NCBI GenBank assembly: GCA_022414725.1
Contig: CM039462.1
Span: 1,698,900 to 1,762,899, forward strand
Source of the DNA: Microglena sp. YARC
Taxonomy: Eukaryota > Chlorophyta > Chlorophyceae > Chlamydomonadales > Chlamydomonadaceae
Direction: 5' to 3'
Length of the DNA stretch: 64,000 bases
Part shown: piece by piece, positions 20,640 to 31,615 of the stretch
Layout: each line of letters begins with the position of its first letter
Numbering within the stretch: the stretch's first letter is position 1
Program-made: the position numbers and the translations under genes
Notes under the pieces: model-generated
The model's input: the letters and a program-made list of their open reading frames with translations, nothing else
Database searches by the model: none
Told to the model about the DNA's origin: nothing

Positions 20640-22800
20640 AGATTCAGATTCAAAATCAGATTCAGATATAGAGAAAAACCAAACTCAGAGTACCCATAGT
20701 CCTCCCGATCATAATCGGGAGCATTGTCAAACCCAACGAGCAAATGATTGAGAAAACCAAATTCGGAATACACACAGTCCTCCCGATCATAATCGGGAGC
20801 ATTGACAAACCCAACGAGCGAATGATTGAGAAAACAAAACTCGGAATACACACATTCCTCCTGATCATAATCGGGAGCACTGACAAACCCATCGAGCGAA
20901 TGATTCAGAAAACATATGCTCGGCATACCCATAGTCCTCCCGATCATAATCGGGAGCATTGTCAAACCCAACCAGCGAATGATTGAGAAAACCTAATTCG
21001 GAAAACACACTGTCCTCCCATTCATAATCGGAAGCACTGACAAACCCAACGAGCGAATGATTCAGAAAACATGTACTCGCCTTTTTTTTTTTTTTTTTTT
21101 TTTTTTGTACACGGCATACCAATAGTCCTCCCGATCATAATCGGGAGCATTGTCAAACCCAAAGAGCGAATGATTGAGAAAAACCAAACTCAGAATACCC
21201 ATAGTCCTCCCGATCATAATCGGGAGCATTGTCGAACACAACGAGCAAATGATTGAGAAAACCAAATTCGGAATACACACAGTCCTCCCGATCATAATCG
21301 GGAGCATTGACAAACCCAACGAGCGAATGATTGAGAAAACCAAATTCGGAATACACACAGTCCTCCCGATCATAATCGGGAGCACTGACAAACCCAACGA
21401 GCGATTGATTCAGAAAACTTGTACTCGAAATTTTTTTTTTTTTTTTACTCGGCATACCCATAGTCCTCCCGATCATAATCGGGAGCATTGTCAGACCCAA
21501 CGAACGAATGATTGAGAATAAGCAAACTCAGAATACCCACAGTCCTCCCGATCATAATCGGGAGCATTGTCAAACCCAACGAGCGAATGATTCAGAAAAC
21601 ATATAAACGGCATTTTTTTTTTTTTTTTTTTTTTTTTTGTACTCGGCATACCCATAGTCCTCCCGATCATAATCGGGAGCATTGTCAAACCCAACGAGCA
21701 AATGATTGAGAAAAACAAATTCGGAATATACACAGTCCTTCCGATCATAATCGGGAGAACTGACAAACCCAACGAGCGAATGATTCAGAAAACATGTACT
21801 CGGCATTTTTTTTTTTTTTTTTTTGTACTCGGCATACCCATAGTCCTCCCTATCATAATCGGGAGCATTGTCAATCCTAACGAGCGAATGATTGAGAAAA
21901 ACCAAACTCAGAATACCCACAGTCCTCCAAATCATAATCTGGAACATTAACAAACCCAACGAGCGAATGATTGAGAAAACCAAATTCGGAATACACAGAG
22001 TCCTCCCGATTATAATCGGGAGCATTGTCAAACCCAACGAGCGAATGATTGAGAAAACCAAATTCGGAATACACACAGTCCTCCCGATCATAATCGGGAG
22101 CACTTACAAACCTAACGAGCGAATGATTCAGAAAACATGTACTCGGCATGTTTTTTTTTTTTTTTTTTTTTTGACTCGGCATATCCATAGTCCTCCTTAT
22201 CATAATCGGGAGCATTGTCAAACCCAACGAACGAATGATTGAGAAAAACCAAACTCGGAATACCCACAGTCCTCCCGATCATAATCGGGAGCATTGACAA
22301 ACCCAACGAGCGAATGATTGAGAAAACCAAATTCGGAATACACAGAGTCCTCCCGATCATAATTGGGAGCATTGTCAAACCCAACGAGCGAATGATTGAG
22401 AAAACCTAATTCGGAATACACACCGTCCTCCCGATCATAATCGGGAGCACCGGCAAACCTAACAAGCGAATGATTCAGAAAACATGTACTAGGCATTTTT
22501 TTTTTTTTTTTTTTTTTTGTACTCGGCATACCCATAGTCCTCCCTATCATAATAGGGATCATTGTCAAACCCAACGAACGAATGATTGACAAAAATCAAT
22601 CTCAGAATACCCACAGTCCTCTTGATCATAATCGGGAGCATTATCAAACCCAACGAGCGAATGATTGAGAAAAACCAAACTCAGAATACCCACAGTCCTC
22701 CCGATCATAATCGGGAGCATTGTCAAACCCATTGCGCGAATGATTGAGAAAACCAAACTCGGAATACACACAGTCCTCCCGATCATAAAAAAATCAATCC
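20640..22800 (-). repeat. Palindrome-bearing minisatellite, right arm
   Basis: About 25 units of the same 78-bp repeat in inverse direction, with seven poly-T runs (16-24 T) at fairly even spacing, each next to a TACTCGGCAT word. It is preceded by (TCAGAT)n-like sequence. The high unit identity suggests ongoing homogenisation. Confidence 0.85.
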
Positions 22801-24080
22801 TAAAACCTGTCAAAGAAAACTTGATCCACCGAATGCCTAGACGGAACAGGCAAAAGGGCTAAATTCTTCTGGGCTGTGACATTTCATCAGTCATGCTATG
22901 CAAGTCAAGCAGGCCTCAACTACACATCTTTGCTTTACCTATTGCAGTACTGGGCCACTAAAACAAACCTAGTAAATAGGTAGGTGGCCGAGGTGGCAAG
23001 AACACAGTAAAATAGAAGAACTGCAGGTGTACATGATCCATATGTCAGTGTCATGTAAAGTACCAATCACAACATAAACACCCAACCACACTCCCGGCAA
23101 AGATTAACCAATAAACAAGGCAACCTGTTGGCAAGCAGTAACTTGGTCAACACAGGCACAAGGCAGCTAAGTCTGGGCTACGATTGCAGTCTACCACTAC
23201 AATGCAATTCATAACCAAACCAGACGCTATGGAAATCTTGGAACGGTAGCTAAGAATGCATGCCATATGGGTATGCAGTACTGTCCGCCATTACTCTGAC
23301 GCAGGTGCAAGCGGGTAACCATCATGCAGGTAGGCAGGCCTCAGGAAGGTGCAGGCGGGTGCAGAGCTGTTCGCCAGTACTCCGGCGCAGGTGCTGGCCC
23401 GGCGCGTGTCCTGGTATGGTCTGGCAGGTGCAGGCGGGTAACCGCCATGCAGGTAGGCAGACCTATCCAGTGCTCCGAGCGCCAGTGCTCCTGGCTATCT
23501 GCCCAGCATCCACCAGAGAAGGTGCCAAGCAGGACAGTGACAGTGAAATGCATTGCACAAAGGGTGCGAGAATTAGAAGCAATTCGGGGGTTATTCACAA
23601 CCTCCCGGTGCTAATGCAGATGCGCAGCAAGGCGATGCAGAAAGCAAAAGGCAAAGCAGCAGATCATGAGAACAGAGCTGAAGTGAATTCCCATAGCAGT
23701 GAAATGCATTGCGCAAAAGGTGCGAGAATTAGGTGCAACTCGGGACCATGCAGGGCCACCCGGTGCTAATGCGGATGCGCAGCAAAGCAATGCAGGATGC
23801 GAAAGGCAATTTGCGCAAGGCATGAAAGGAGGTGAAAGCGCAAGGCATGAAAAGAGGTGAAAGCGCAAGGCATGAAGTAAAGCCTTACCGACTTATCAAA
23901 ACAGTCTTTCATGCATGCGCAGCAAGGGGGGGCCCGGCAAGGGGGGTCAATCAATGCACATCAAGGGGTCATGCAAAGGGGTCAAGCTGCCAGGTCATGC
24001 AAAGGGGTCAAGCTGCCAGAGAAGGTGCTGGGGCATGGCAATCAATGCACAGCAAGGAGTCATGCAAAGGGGTCAAGCTG
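22801..24080. other. Interior of the large transposon, no gene assigned
   Basis: GC-rich words recur: GCAGGCGGGT (23300-23450), GTGCGAGAATTAG twice (23565, 23722), and GGGGTCATGCAAAGG several times (23965-24080). No exon could be supported. The start (22797-22815) resembles 18485-18500, as if the palindrome arm ends there. Confidence 0.5.
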
Positions 24081-24084
24081 CCAA

Positions 24085-24205
24085 TCCATTGAGAAGGACA
24101 CCAAGGCAGAGGCTGTGCAATTGGATGGAGACAATGTAGACATTGCTAAGGAGGAGGAGATGGAGGAGGAGGAAGATGGGGATGGGGGCATGGAGGAGGA
24201 GATTC
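24085..24205 (+). repeat. Inverted copy of the transposase 3' end
   Basis: Encodes the same IEKDT-AEAVQ-DGDN-DI acidic segment as 16100-16200 but on the opposite strand and without the rest of the gene. It belongs to the long inverted ends of the element. AT-rich palindromes follow to 24690. Confidence 0.7.
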
Positions 24206-24859
24206 TAGTGCAGAGATTGTACAGGCGCTGTTGTTACCCAACAAGTTAGCATTGGCCCTCTTTCTACAACGTGATAGCCTGTCATAAGTACTAAGTTGTA
24301 CTTTCGAACTGTTGAGTTGTGAGTTGTGAGATAAATAATTATGAGCAATGCGTTCAAGACTTTGTAAACAGCTTTTACCTTCCTCTTGACTGTCCTCTAC
24401 AATTGATTTTGTATTGGAATACTTCGAAGGAACTTTCTCTCTCTCCAAACGAGCAAATCAATGTTACAATTGAAATTAAAGGGAATAGTCTCTTTCTCCG
24501 GAATGCAACAAAAAAATCTTACATAATAAATTGTAAGATATTTTCGTAAAATACACCAAAAAAGCAAAATCAATCAATTTGCGAAAACGATCTTACAAAA
24601 TAAATTGTAAGATATTTTCGTAAAATACACCAAAAAGGCAAAACCAATTAATTTGCGAAAACGATCTTACAATATTTATCGTAAGATTTCAGTAAAATAA
24701 AAAATCCGTTCGGAAGCAGGAACGCCCATTTGTTGCAATATTGTATTGATGTGTAAACACAGCTGGTGCAACCTTCTTCAGTGCCAGCACACTTCACAGT
24801 ATTTGATCGCAATTTATATCCAGTAGCTGAAAACAGAAAAAAAAACGAATCAATTTAAT

Positions 24860-26131
24860 ATGAGTTCCTTCGCCGACATCCCTAAAGATGTCCTGGAGAT
24901 CATTCTCTCCAATGCGATTTCTAACGACTTCCACCTCAAACAAGTGGTTCTCGTTTGCAAACAGTGGAGATGCGTCGCACCCCGGTGTGTCACAAGCCAT
25001 TACGAAAGTTTGGACTCCGTCGCACGCCTTTGCAGGCTCCAAGAATTGAAAATATCCCCACACATATACCTCGCACCTCTTTCCGACCTAACAACTGGTT
25101 TTACGAACCTTAACATCTCGTGTACCGACGTGAACAACCTGACACCTCTGTCAGACCTAACTTCTTTGGCGGAATTCGAAACCTTCGCGGTCAACCTGAC
25201 ACCTCTGTCAGACCTATCTGCGTTGACGCACTTGGACATCAATTACACCGACGTGGTCTATATATCACCGTTGTCCTGTCTAACTTCGTTGGTCCACCTG
25301 GACATCAATTACACCGACGTGGTCAATATATCACCGTTGTCCTGTCTAACTTCGTTGGTTCACCTTGACATCAATCACACCGGCGTGGGCAATATATCTC
25401 CTCTGTCCGTCCTCAATTCGTTGGTTCATCTCAACATGTCGTACACCTTAGCGGTCAACCTGACACCTCTGTCAGACCTATCTGCGTTGACGCACTTGGA
25501 CATTTCGGAAATCGAAGATCTCGAAGACCTGACACCTCTGTCCGGTCTAACTTCGTTGGTTCACTTGGACATGTCAAGCACCGACGTGACCGACCTATCA
25601 CCGCTGTCCGGCCTCACTTCGTTGATTCACCTGGACATGTCGAGCACCTACTTTACCTACCTATCACCTCTGTCCGGCCTCACTTCGTTGGTTCACCTGG
25701 ACATATCGTACACCTACGTGACCGACCTATCACCGCTGTCCGGCCTCACTTCGTTGATTCACCTGGACATGTCGAGCACCTACTTTACCTACCTATCACC
25801 TTTGTCCGGCCTCACTTCGTTGGTTCACCTGGACATATCGTACACCTACGTGACCGACCTATCACCGCTGTCCGGCCTCACTTCGTTGGTTCACCTCGAC
25901 ATTTCTAACATCGAATTTAAGCTCGAAGACATATCACCGCTGTCCGGCCTCACTGCGTTGGTTCACCTGGACATATTGCACAACTTCGTGGAAGACATAT
26001 CACCGCTGTCCCGCCTCACTTTGTTGACGCACCTGAACATATCGTCCACATACGTGGACAACCTGACACCTCTGTCAGACCTAACTGCTTTGACGCACTT
26101 GGACAGCACATCAAAGAGATCGAATAGATAA
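24860..26131 (+). CDS. F-box-like / leucine-rich-repeat protein 3
   Basis: 423 residues, same architecture as LRR1 and LRR2 (ADIPKDVLEIILSN, FHLKQVVLVCKQWR, then about 16 repeats). It starts ATGAGTTCC like LRR1. Residues about 95-115 break the repeat pattern (SLAEFETFAVNL), and the DNA of that stretch (25154-25191) is also found, reversed, at 61611-61648. The gene lies just beyond the large transposon, so LRR2 and LRR3 were neighbours before that insertion. Expected role as for LRR2. Confidence 0.85.
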   Translation: MSSFADIPKDVLEIILSNAISNDFHLKQVVLVCKQWRCVAPRCVTSHYESLDSVARLCRLQELKISPHIYLAPLSDLTTGFTNLNISCTDVNNLTPLSDLTSLAEFETFAVNLTPLSDLSALTHLDINYTDVVYISPLSCLTSLVHLDINYTDVVNISPLSCLTSLVHLDINHTGVGNISPLSVLNSLVHLNMSYTLAVNLTPLSDLSALTHLDISEIEDLEDLTPLSGLTSLVHLDMSSTDVTDLSPLSGLTSLIHLDMSSTYFTYLSPLSGLTSLVHLDISYTYVTDLSPLSGLTSLIHLDMSSTYFTYLSPLSGLTSLVHLDISYTYVTDLSPLSGLTSLVHLDISNIEFKLEDISPLSGLTALVHLDILHNFVEDISPLSRLTLLTHLNISSTYVDNLTPLSDLTALTHLDSTSKRSNR

Positions 26132-26201
26132 ATAGATCCTGCTCGAACTCCACACGGAAACCCCACGTCAAGCTGAATGAATACATAGAAACCGTGACCT
26201 A

Positions 26202-26640
26202 CAGTCGGCGGAACAGTAAAATGAAACATCCAAAAAACGGTATAAGGTGGTGACAATCATATATTGTATGAGTGGATGGTCCTATAAAATGACCCGTCCA
26301 GCAAAGAAACCTCCTTACATGACGCATTGCACATCAACAAAGACCCCGTGTTCTTTTGGGCCACGGTAATGGGGAAGAGGCGATCGCTTAAGTGCGGCTG
26401 GTCCTTCAATGGACACTCTCGAAAGTACCGACAAAAGAACGATACTGAGTCTGCAGGATGGAGAGCCGTGATCTAAAAAAGAACCACGATATTCTCGTTA
26501 ACATCCTGCAATTTGTTGATTCAAAATCGTATTGGTGTTCCACTGCCCCGTGGGTTGCTACACCATTAGGTTACACCATTAGGTTACACCGTAAGGTGTG
26601 CCGTACACGAGGCGGTTTCATTTTAGTATTCCGTCGACTG
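26202..26640 (+). mobile_element. F-MITE, complete, TA duplication
   Basis: 439 bp with both terminal repeats (CAGTCGGCGGAACAGTAA and reverse of TATTCCGTCGACTG), TA at 26200-26201 and 26641-26642. It contains a doubled 13-bp GGTTACACCATTA word near 26565 not seen in the other copies. Confidence 0.88.
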
Positions 26641-26642
26641 TA

Positions 26643-26864
26643 AATGCAGACATTAACATCCACAATTGCTTTACAATGTACCCAATCTGCCCCGGAATTC
26701 TTGCGAGGCCAAAGAAATATTGCAAACTGGAAGTTGTGGTAGGACGCAAAATTGATTACAAGCTGACAGGTTCTTTACAGAACACAGTGTCGAGCGAAGT
26801 GTAGAAGATAAACACATACAAGAGGACTTGGGATATTATGTAACATAATTTCCTTGTCCTAGTG
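26643..26864 (+). mobile_element. Family E Fanzor element, 3' fragment
   Basis: Corresponds to the last 220 bp of family E: the Fanzor C-terminus (NIHNCFTMYPI) to the end GTCCTAGTG, with TA at 26865-26866. It directly abuts the F-MITE, and cuts off the 5' end of the amidoligase-like gene. Confidence 0.8.
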
Positions 26865-26866
26865 TA

Positions 26867-28309
26867 GAACAACGACATAGAATACAGTGGGGACTCGGTG
26901 TTGAGCACGAGTTCAACGTCTCTCTCTCTTCTTCCCCGCGAGCGCAAACGCTCCTTCCGTCAAAGGTCCTCCCAGAGTACGGCGGGTCATATTACTCTTC
27001 GATAAAAAACGATGAGAGCGTGTCCGCCGTGCGCGCACCCGCAGGCGTCGACCTGGACACAAAGGCGATCCGCGAGCACCTGCAGCACATCGCAAGACTG
27101 GACGGGCTTTTCTTGGACTCCGAAAAAGCAAAGTCTAACGCGTCCAGGTCATTGTCGATTCAAACCTTCATGCGCAAGCAAGGCAAGGATACCGTACAGA
27201 CGAGCATTTACCGTGGGGACACACTGTTTGTCACATGCTGCTATGATGACATCTATTCGATCACGGTGATCCCGAACGAAAAGCGACCTAGCACACCGCT
27301 GTCCGATGAGGACACACTGCGCAGCCTGTGCGCGCTCCGCGCAGTCAAGGTATCGAAGAAATCCCAACAACAACAACAACAACAATCCAAAATAAACAAA
27401 ACTTACGACGTGGACGGCCCATTCCTGGAGACTCGCAGCACAAAGCACAAAAACGCGACCGTTGCCGGCGTGGCGAGACAGCTGCACGACGCCGAAGCAG
27501 CGGTCCTGGCACGCGCGAACGAGGAGGGAATCACCGGCGCGCAGATATTTCCGTGGAGCGGCAGAATCACCCCACAGGGCGACGCCTTATACGAGGGCAG
27601 CTTCCACATCTGGGTGACGCTCCCGCACGATCGCAATGTAGACATGACCTTGCGCGAGTACAAGCTGATGCAACTGCAGCACGCGTACCTGGGCCATCTA
27701 CTGCAGACGGTTGAGCCATTGCTCATGAGTCTTTTCTCGGGCGACCCCCGCGCCCTGGGCGACGACAAGAACACGCACAACCGCGCCAGCATGCGCGCGG
27801 ACACCAGTAACTTTGCCGGATACGGCACCACAGCCGTGAAGTACATCGCACGAGGGCCGGACGTCGATTCGATTACCGGGTTCCAGGTCATGTGGTTCGA
27901 AAACGAGTCGGACATGCTGGCAAGACGCGGGGCACGCATGCAGCGCGACGACATGTCCAAGCTATTCGTGTGGATCGATGGAAAAAAGGTCCCGTTCACA
28001 GCATGCATTGGCTCACACATGCGGAACGGGTATTATTACCCTAATTACTCGTGGAATATCCCATTACATAAGAGTCCAGAGGCAGGGACGGGGGCTGACC
28101 ACTCCGTCACAGCCCTCATGCATCCGCGGTCAAACGACGAAGGACCGCCCGCGTTCTCGAACACCAACAAGGAGGCGTGGGAAGCGATGTACAACGAATT
28201 GGATGCTACGGAAAAAATATTGGTAGGAAAGTCAAAATTGGACGCACCATATCTCGTCGCAATGATGAACAGAGCGACGCATTCTACAGTCGGCGGAACA
28301 GTAAAATGA
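26867..28309 (+). CDS. Amidoligase-like (glutamine-synthetase fold) protein, both ends cut
   Basis: The frame is open from the end of the E fragment, without an ATG at its head. It first reads IQWGLGVEHEFNV, a G-x-E-x-E-F motif expected at the first strand of the amidoligase/GCS fold. Later FHIWVTLPHD, then a long helix ending LQTVEPLLMSLFSGDP, then RADTSNFAGYGT, match the order of motifs in putative amidoligases of giant viruses. Such enzymes join an amine to a carboxylate with ATP. Substrate unknown. A (CAA)n tract near 27370 codes for seven Gln. The last residues (TVGGTVK) come from the inverted A element at 28287. The original frame would have ended a few codons after its TA site. GTG at 27020 is not needed as a start. 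Confidence 0.55.
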   Translation, partial: EQRHRIQWGLGVEHEFNVSLSSSPRAQTLLPSKVLPEYGGSYYSSIKNDESVSAVRAPAGVDLDTKAIREHLQHIARLDGLFLDSEKAKSNASRSLSIQTFMRKQGKDTVQTSIYRGDTLFVTCCYDDIYSITVIPNEKRPSTPLSDEDTLRSLCALRAVKVSKKSQQQQQQQSKINKTYDVDGPFLETRSTKHKNATVAGVARQLHDAEAAVLARANEEGITGAQIFPWSGRITPQGDALYEGSFHIWVTLPHDRNVDMTLREYKLMQLQHAYLGHLLQTVEPLLMSLFSGDPRALGDDKNTHNRASMRADTSNFAGYGTTAVKYIARGPDVDSITGFQVMWFENESDMLARRGARMQRDDMSKLFVWIDGKKVPFTACIGSHMRNGYYYPNYSWNIPLHKSPEAGTGADHSVTALMHPRSNDEGPPAFSNTNKEAWEAMYNELDATEKILVGKSKLDAPYLVAMMNRATHSTVGGTVK

Positions 28310-28862
28310 AACATATATCAGATGGAAATAAATGTACGACATCGCCGTTAGAAAATTGGCGTTAAGAATGACTTGGGTGTGTTAAAACCCCGGTGTCTCC
28401 CTGTAAAAAAAAACCTATACACCTGTTTGACTTTTCAGGCTACTTTGAACATGTACACTCGGACAAGGGAATTATGTTACATAATATCTATCCCGAGTCC
28501 CCCAAAATCCTCTTGTATGTGTTGATTGTCTCCTTGTATCTACTACAAAATTCCTTGACAAGTTAAATTGTGAGTGCTTTTGAAAAATGCAACAACACCT
28601 CTTGCGGTTGTGCATTTAGTTGACAATAAAAACGATTTTAACAAATCCTTGTTCGTCTCAAAAAGTTTGCTTACAAATTCACGTCGTTTTCGATTCACCC
28701 AAAGCGTTTCCACCCCCACAGAGTAGAGCGACTGATGTTCGTAAACACAGAAGTTTTTAACACACCCAAGTCAGAAACCATTCTTAACGCCAATTTTCTA
28801 ACGGCGATGTCGTACATTTATTTCCATCTGATATTTGTTTCATTTTACTGTTCCGCCGACTG
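28287..28862. mobile_element. Foldback element made of two family A left ends
   Basis: Begins and ends with the same A left terminus in inverse order (about 105 bp and about 280 bp), with TA at 28285-28286 and 28863-28864. The centre holds a family C transposase scrap (28416-28455) and a family E right end (28455-28545). No right A terminus is present, so it moved, if at all, with two left ends. Confidence 0.75.
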
Positions 28863-28863
28863 T

Positions 28864-29427
28864 AGCTACATTGCATGATTTGATTGCAAACCTTTGAAAG
28901 GCCATGGTTCTGTACAAAACGTTGTAGTCTGAAATGATTTGATCTCGGAGTTCAGGAGTGCTTTCGTTGTTTTGATACCATTTGATTAGCCGTTCGCAAT
29001 TGATTTCAATATTTGGCGGATAGGTACCTGTTGAGTGTATCCATTGCATAACAATGCATACAAGTTGTGTGGCAAGATTTTTGTCGATTGATGGAGGGTG
29101 TTGCAAAACTTGAGTTATATCCATTTTAAGATATGCATTAGCAAACAATAATACATTGTTTTGAAAGGCCATGGTTCCGTACAAAACGTTGTAGTCTGAA
29201 ATGATTTGATCTCGGAGTTCAGGAGTGCTTTCGTTGTTTTGATACCATTTGATTAGCCGTTCGCAATTGATTTCAATATTTGGCGGATAGGTGCCTGTTG
29301 AGTGTATCCATTGCATTACAATGCATACAAGTTGTGTGGCAAGATTTTTGTCGATTGATGGAGGGAGTTGCAAAACTTGAGTTATATCCATTTTAAGATA
29401 TGCATTAGCAAACAATAATACATTGTG
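28864..29427 (-). pseudogene. Unrecognised gene fragment with exact tandem duplication
   Basis: The minus-strand frame contains two successive 89-residue units (267 bp each, 28894-29160 and 29161-29427) that differ in a handful of bases. Each reads like a helical protein (LLFANAYLKMDITQVLQ, CERLIKWYQNN). The duplication stays in frame. The 5' side is cut by the C element at 29428 and the 3' side by the foldback element at 28862, so only this core remains. No family recognised. Confidence 0.5.
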
Positions 29428-29530
29428 CAGTCGGAGACGCAATTTGTGGGACGCCCTACCGGTGACCCTTGAACCCAATGGGTAGATCAGCTAAAGGCGA
29501 GTACATATTTTTGCCCTTCATCTCTGTATT

Positions 29531-31540
29531 TCAGCATTTAAGCTGGCCCAAAGGATAACAAGGCAAGCTGCTGACAAACCCAGGTGGGTCGGTCGGTTTA
29601 GCGCTCACACTCGCCTCGATGGAAACTGTGGTTTTGGTGGGATGCGAGGGAACACAGAATGCCTCAGGTCGCTCTCTCCCGTCCATCCACGTTGTCAGAA
29701 GCAGAAGAAGGTTCTTGGCAGCGTTCACGTCTCGGTTCCAGGTTGCACCACAGCGCACATTGGATGATGCGCTTTTGACACTGTCTCTACAGTGCAGTAC
29801 TTTGTGGACCTTGACGTTCTTCACCACCATCTTCTGCTTCTCAACAGTTATAGACCCGTTGATTGGGGACTCTTTGCAAACTCCGCGCCAGACTACGCTG
29901 TCTGCCTTCATGTTGACAAGCCTCTGGAAGCAGCCGTGACATTTACAAGAAGTGTTGCGTTCGTCGACGTTTTTTGAACAAAACATTCTTACGACGTGAG
30001 AGGCACCTCCTGATCTCTTGATGGGCCCAGAACATGAACGACTGATACCATACCCTTGGTTGGACCAGTTGCCGAAGCCAACAACGGTCGTCTGTGCCCT
30101 TGGTGCAATCACATCGCATACCTTTTCAATTGTCTTCTGTTTACCAACGTATCGAAAGAATCGCATAGATCGGTAGCCTTTGTTGGCTCTGTGTTGTAGG
30201 AGGATCGGGAGCGCTTTGAGATAAGCTCTGACATGGTCCTGCAGGTCGACCATGTTGCTCGTATTAGGCGATGGAATGGACTTCACGAGGTCTTGAGTCT
30301 CGTCATTCCATTTGTAGGTGCGACGCTTGCTTGTATTGTACCCAGCAACTTCGCTAAAGCGAGCCGAGCTGAAAGACTCGATGCGACATGCAGAAGATGC
30401 TACCGTGACGATATCTGTCATTCCAGGGTCTACTCCGACACGCAGCGCACCCACTGCGTCCTTGCACTCTACGATATTTGCGTCTTTGGGATAGCCTGCG
30501 TTTTCTCCTTCTTCAACGACCTCTTCTTTACCCTTCTGCTTCATTTGGACGGATACCCCTTTACCGTCGCTGAGGATTCGGTTGTCAAAGCGAGACCTTT
30601 TCGTCTCAAGACCTTGGACATTAAAGTACTTTCGCCACAGCATTGTATGGTTCTCGTAACGTCCATCGCCAGAGACGCTCTCGAGTGGCGAATCACCCAT
30701 GCTGAGAAGCTTCATGAAAGTCATGGACGATATCGAGACGTACAAAATTGTGAAGCCGTTCTTGCGAGGAAGGATACTGAACAGACGGGGGTGACTTTTT
30801 TTTTTTTTTTATCTTTCGGATCCACTCGTCCGACCTCTCCCAACTCTGTAAGCACGTGATGGAACAATCGCATTGTCAGGTGCGCTCTAGTGTTGAACTG
30901 CTTCCCTCTTGGCAGTGGAAAGAGAGCCCTCAAGTGAGTGACAACCTCTTTGATGTGGATCGCATGCACGAGGCCCTCTGGGATGATTGTGTCGATTTTC
31001 GATTCTGGGTACTGGACCACCGCTTTGACAATCTTCTTGAAATGTTTCTTCAGAGAGGGATGTTTCAAGCGCAGGTACTTGATAACGACCCTGTCCACGT
31101 TTGCCCAGACGCTGTTGCACGCCATCGTCGCCATTTGTATTGAGACGTCTGCGATTACTTGTCCCCTAGGACGAACGTCCACCTTCACGTAGCCTGCAGG
31201 TCTTAGGGCGTCGAAAGCAACCATGGTATCATTGAAAGCTCTGGCCCAGAGTATCCTTTCGAACATTGGAGGTCGATACCGCAAGGAGGCACCTGTAATA
31301 AAAGTTCCGATCCAGGTGTGGCAACTGCTTGACGTCAAAGTCTCCATCATCGAGGCATCTTGTGATATGAAAGTTTGCGAATAAGTATGCCTCTGCAACT
31401 GCGTGGTTGATTAAGAGTACCATGCTTTGTATCCTTGAGGAGATCTGATGCCTCGATACATCCATGCACAGAGAATTAAGCGTCTTCTTGACGACGCTGA
31501 TGTTAATATCGTCATCTCCTTTGTCTTGCACTACCCCCAT
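29531..31540 (-). pseudogene. Fanzor nuclease, family C copy 1, two frameshifts
   Basis: ATG 31540 is the best start, close to the divergent transposase. The RuvC-like core shows the first Asp in VGVDPGMTDIVTVAS, a FGNW motif, the Asp-Glu-Arg motif of the second site (NVDERNTS), a zinc ribbon (CKCHGC...C...CG) and the third Asp in WNRDVNAAKNL. Length would be about 670 residues. An extra A near 31235 and an expanded T run at 30796-30809 break the frame. Copy 2 is intact at the first of these and has a different T run at the second. The break near 31235 removes the link to the N-terminal domain, so this copy is likely dead unless these are read errors. Confidence 0.75.
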
Positions 31541-31615
31541 TAAGAGGGGGTGAGTATTCTTTTTCTTTTGGTGATATAATATTGCACCCACATTTCCTTA
31601 TACCCCTACGTTATC

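Larger units (their letters stand above)
15654..24730 (-). mobile_element. 9.1-kb transposon with long inverted ends and 4-bp TSD (TGTT)
   Basis: Ends AATGGGCGTTCCTGCTTCCG and its reverse complement, flanked by TGTT at 15650-15653 and 24731-24734. Joining the flanks restores the 33-bp tandem repeat. Subterminal zones on both sides carry short palindromes of the form CTTACAATAAAAATTGTAAG, and both arms hold an inverted copy of the transposase gene's acidic 3' end (16029-16200 and 24085-24205). The element encodes a DUF7869-type transposase with introns on the minus strand. A 4-bp duplication with these ends fits no family I can name with certainty. Chapaev elements also make 4-bp duplications. 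A 166-bp relative sits at 45126-45291. Confidence 0.75.

Noticed and set aside
18740..22800. Regular repeats with palindromes, at first sight like a CRISPR array
   Set aside because: The whole 78-bp unit repeats, including the part that would be the spacer. Repeats carry long poly-T runs, stand in inverse arms and lie in intron-like DNA. No cas genes.
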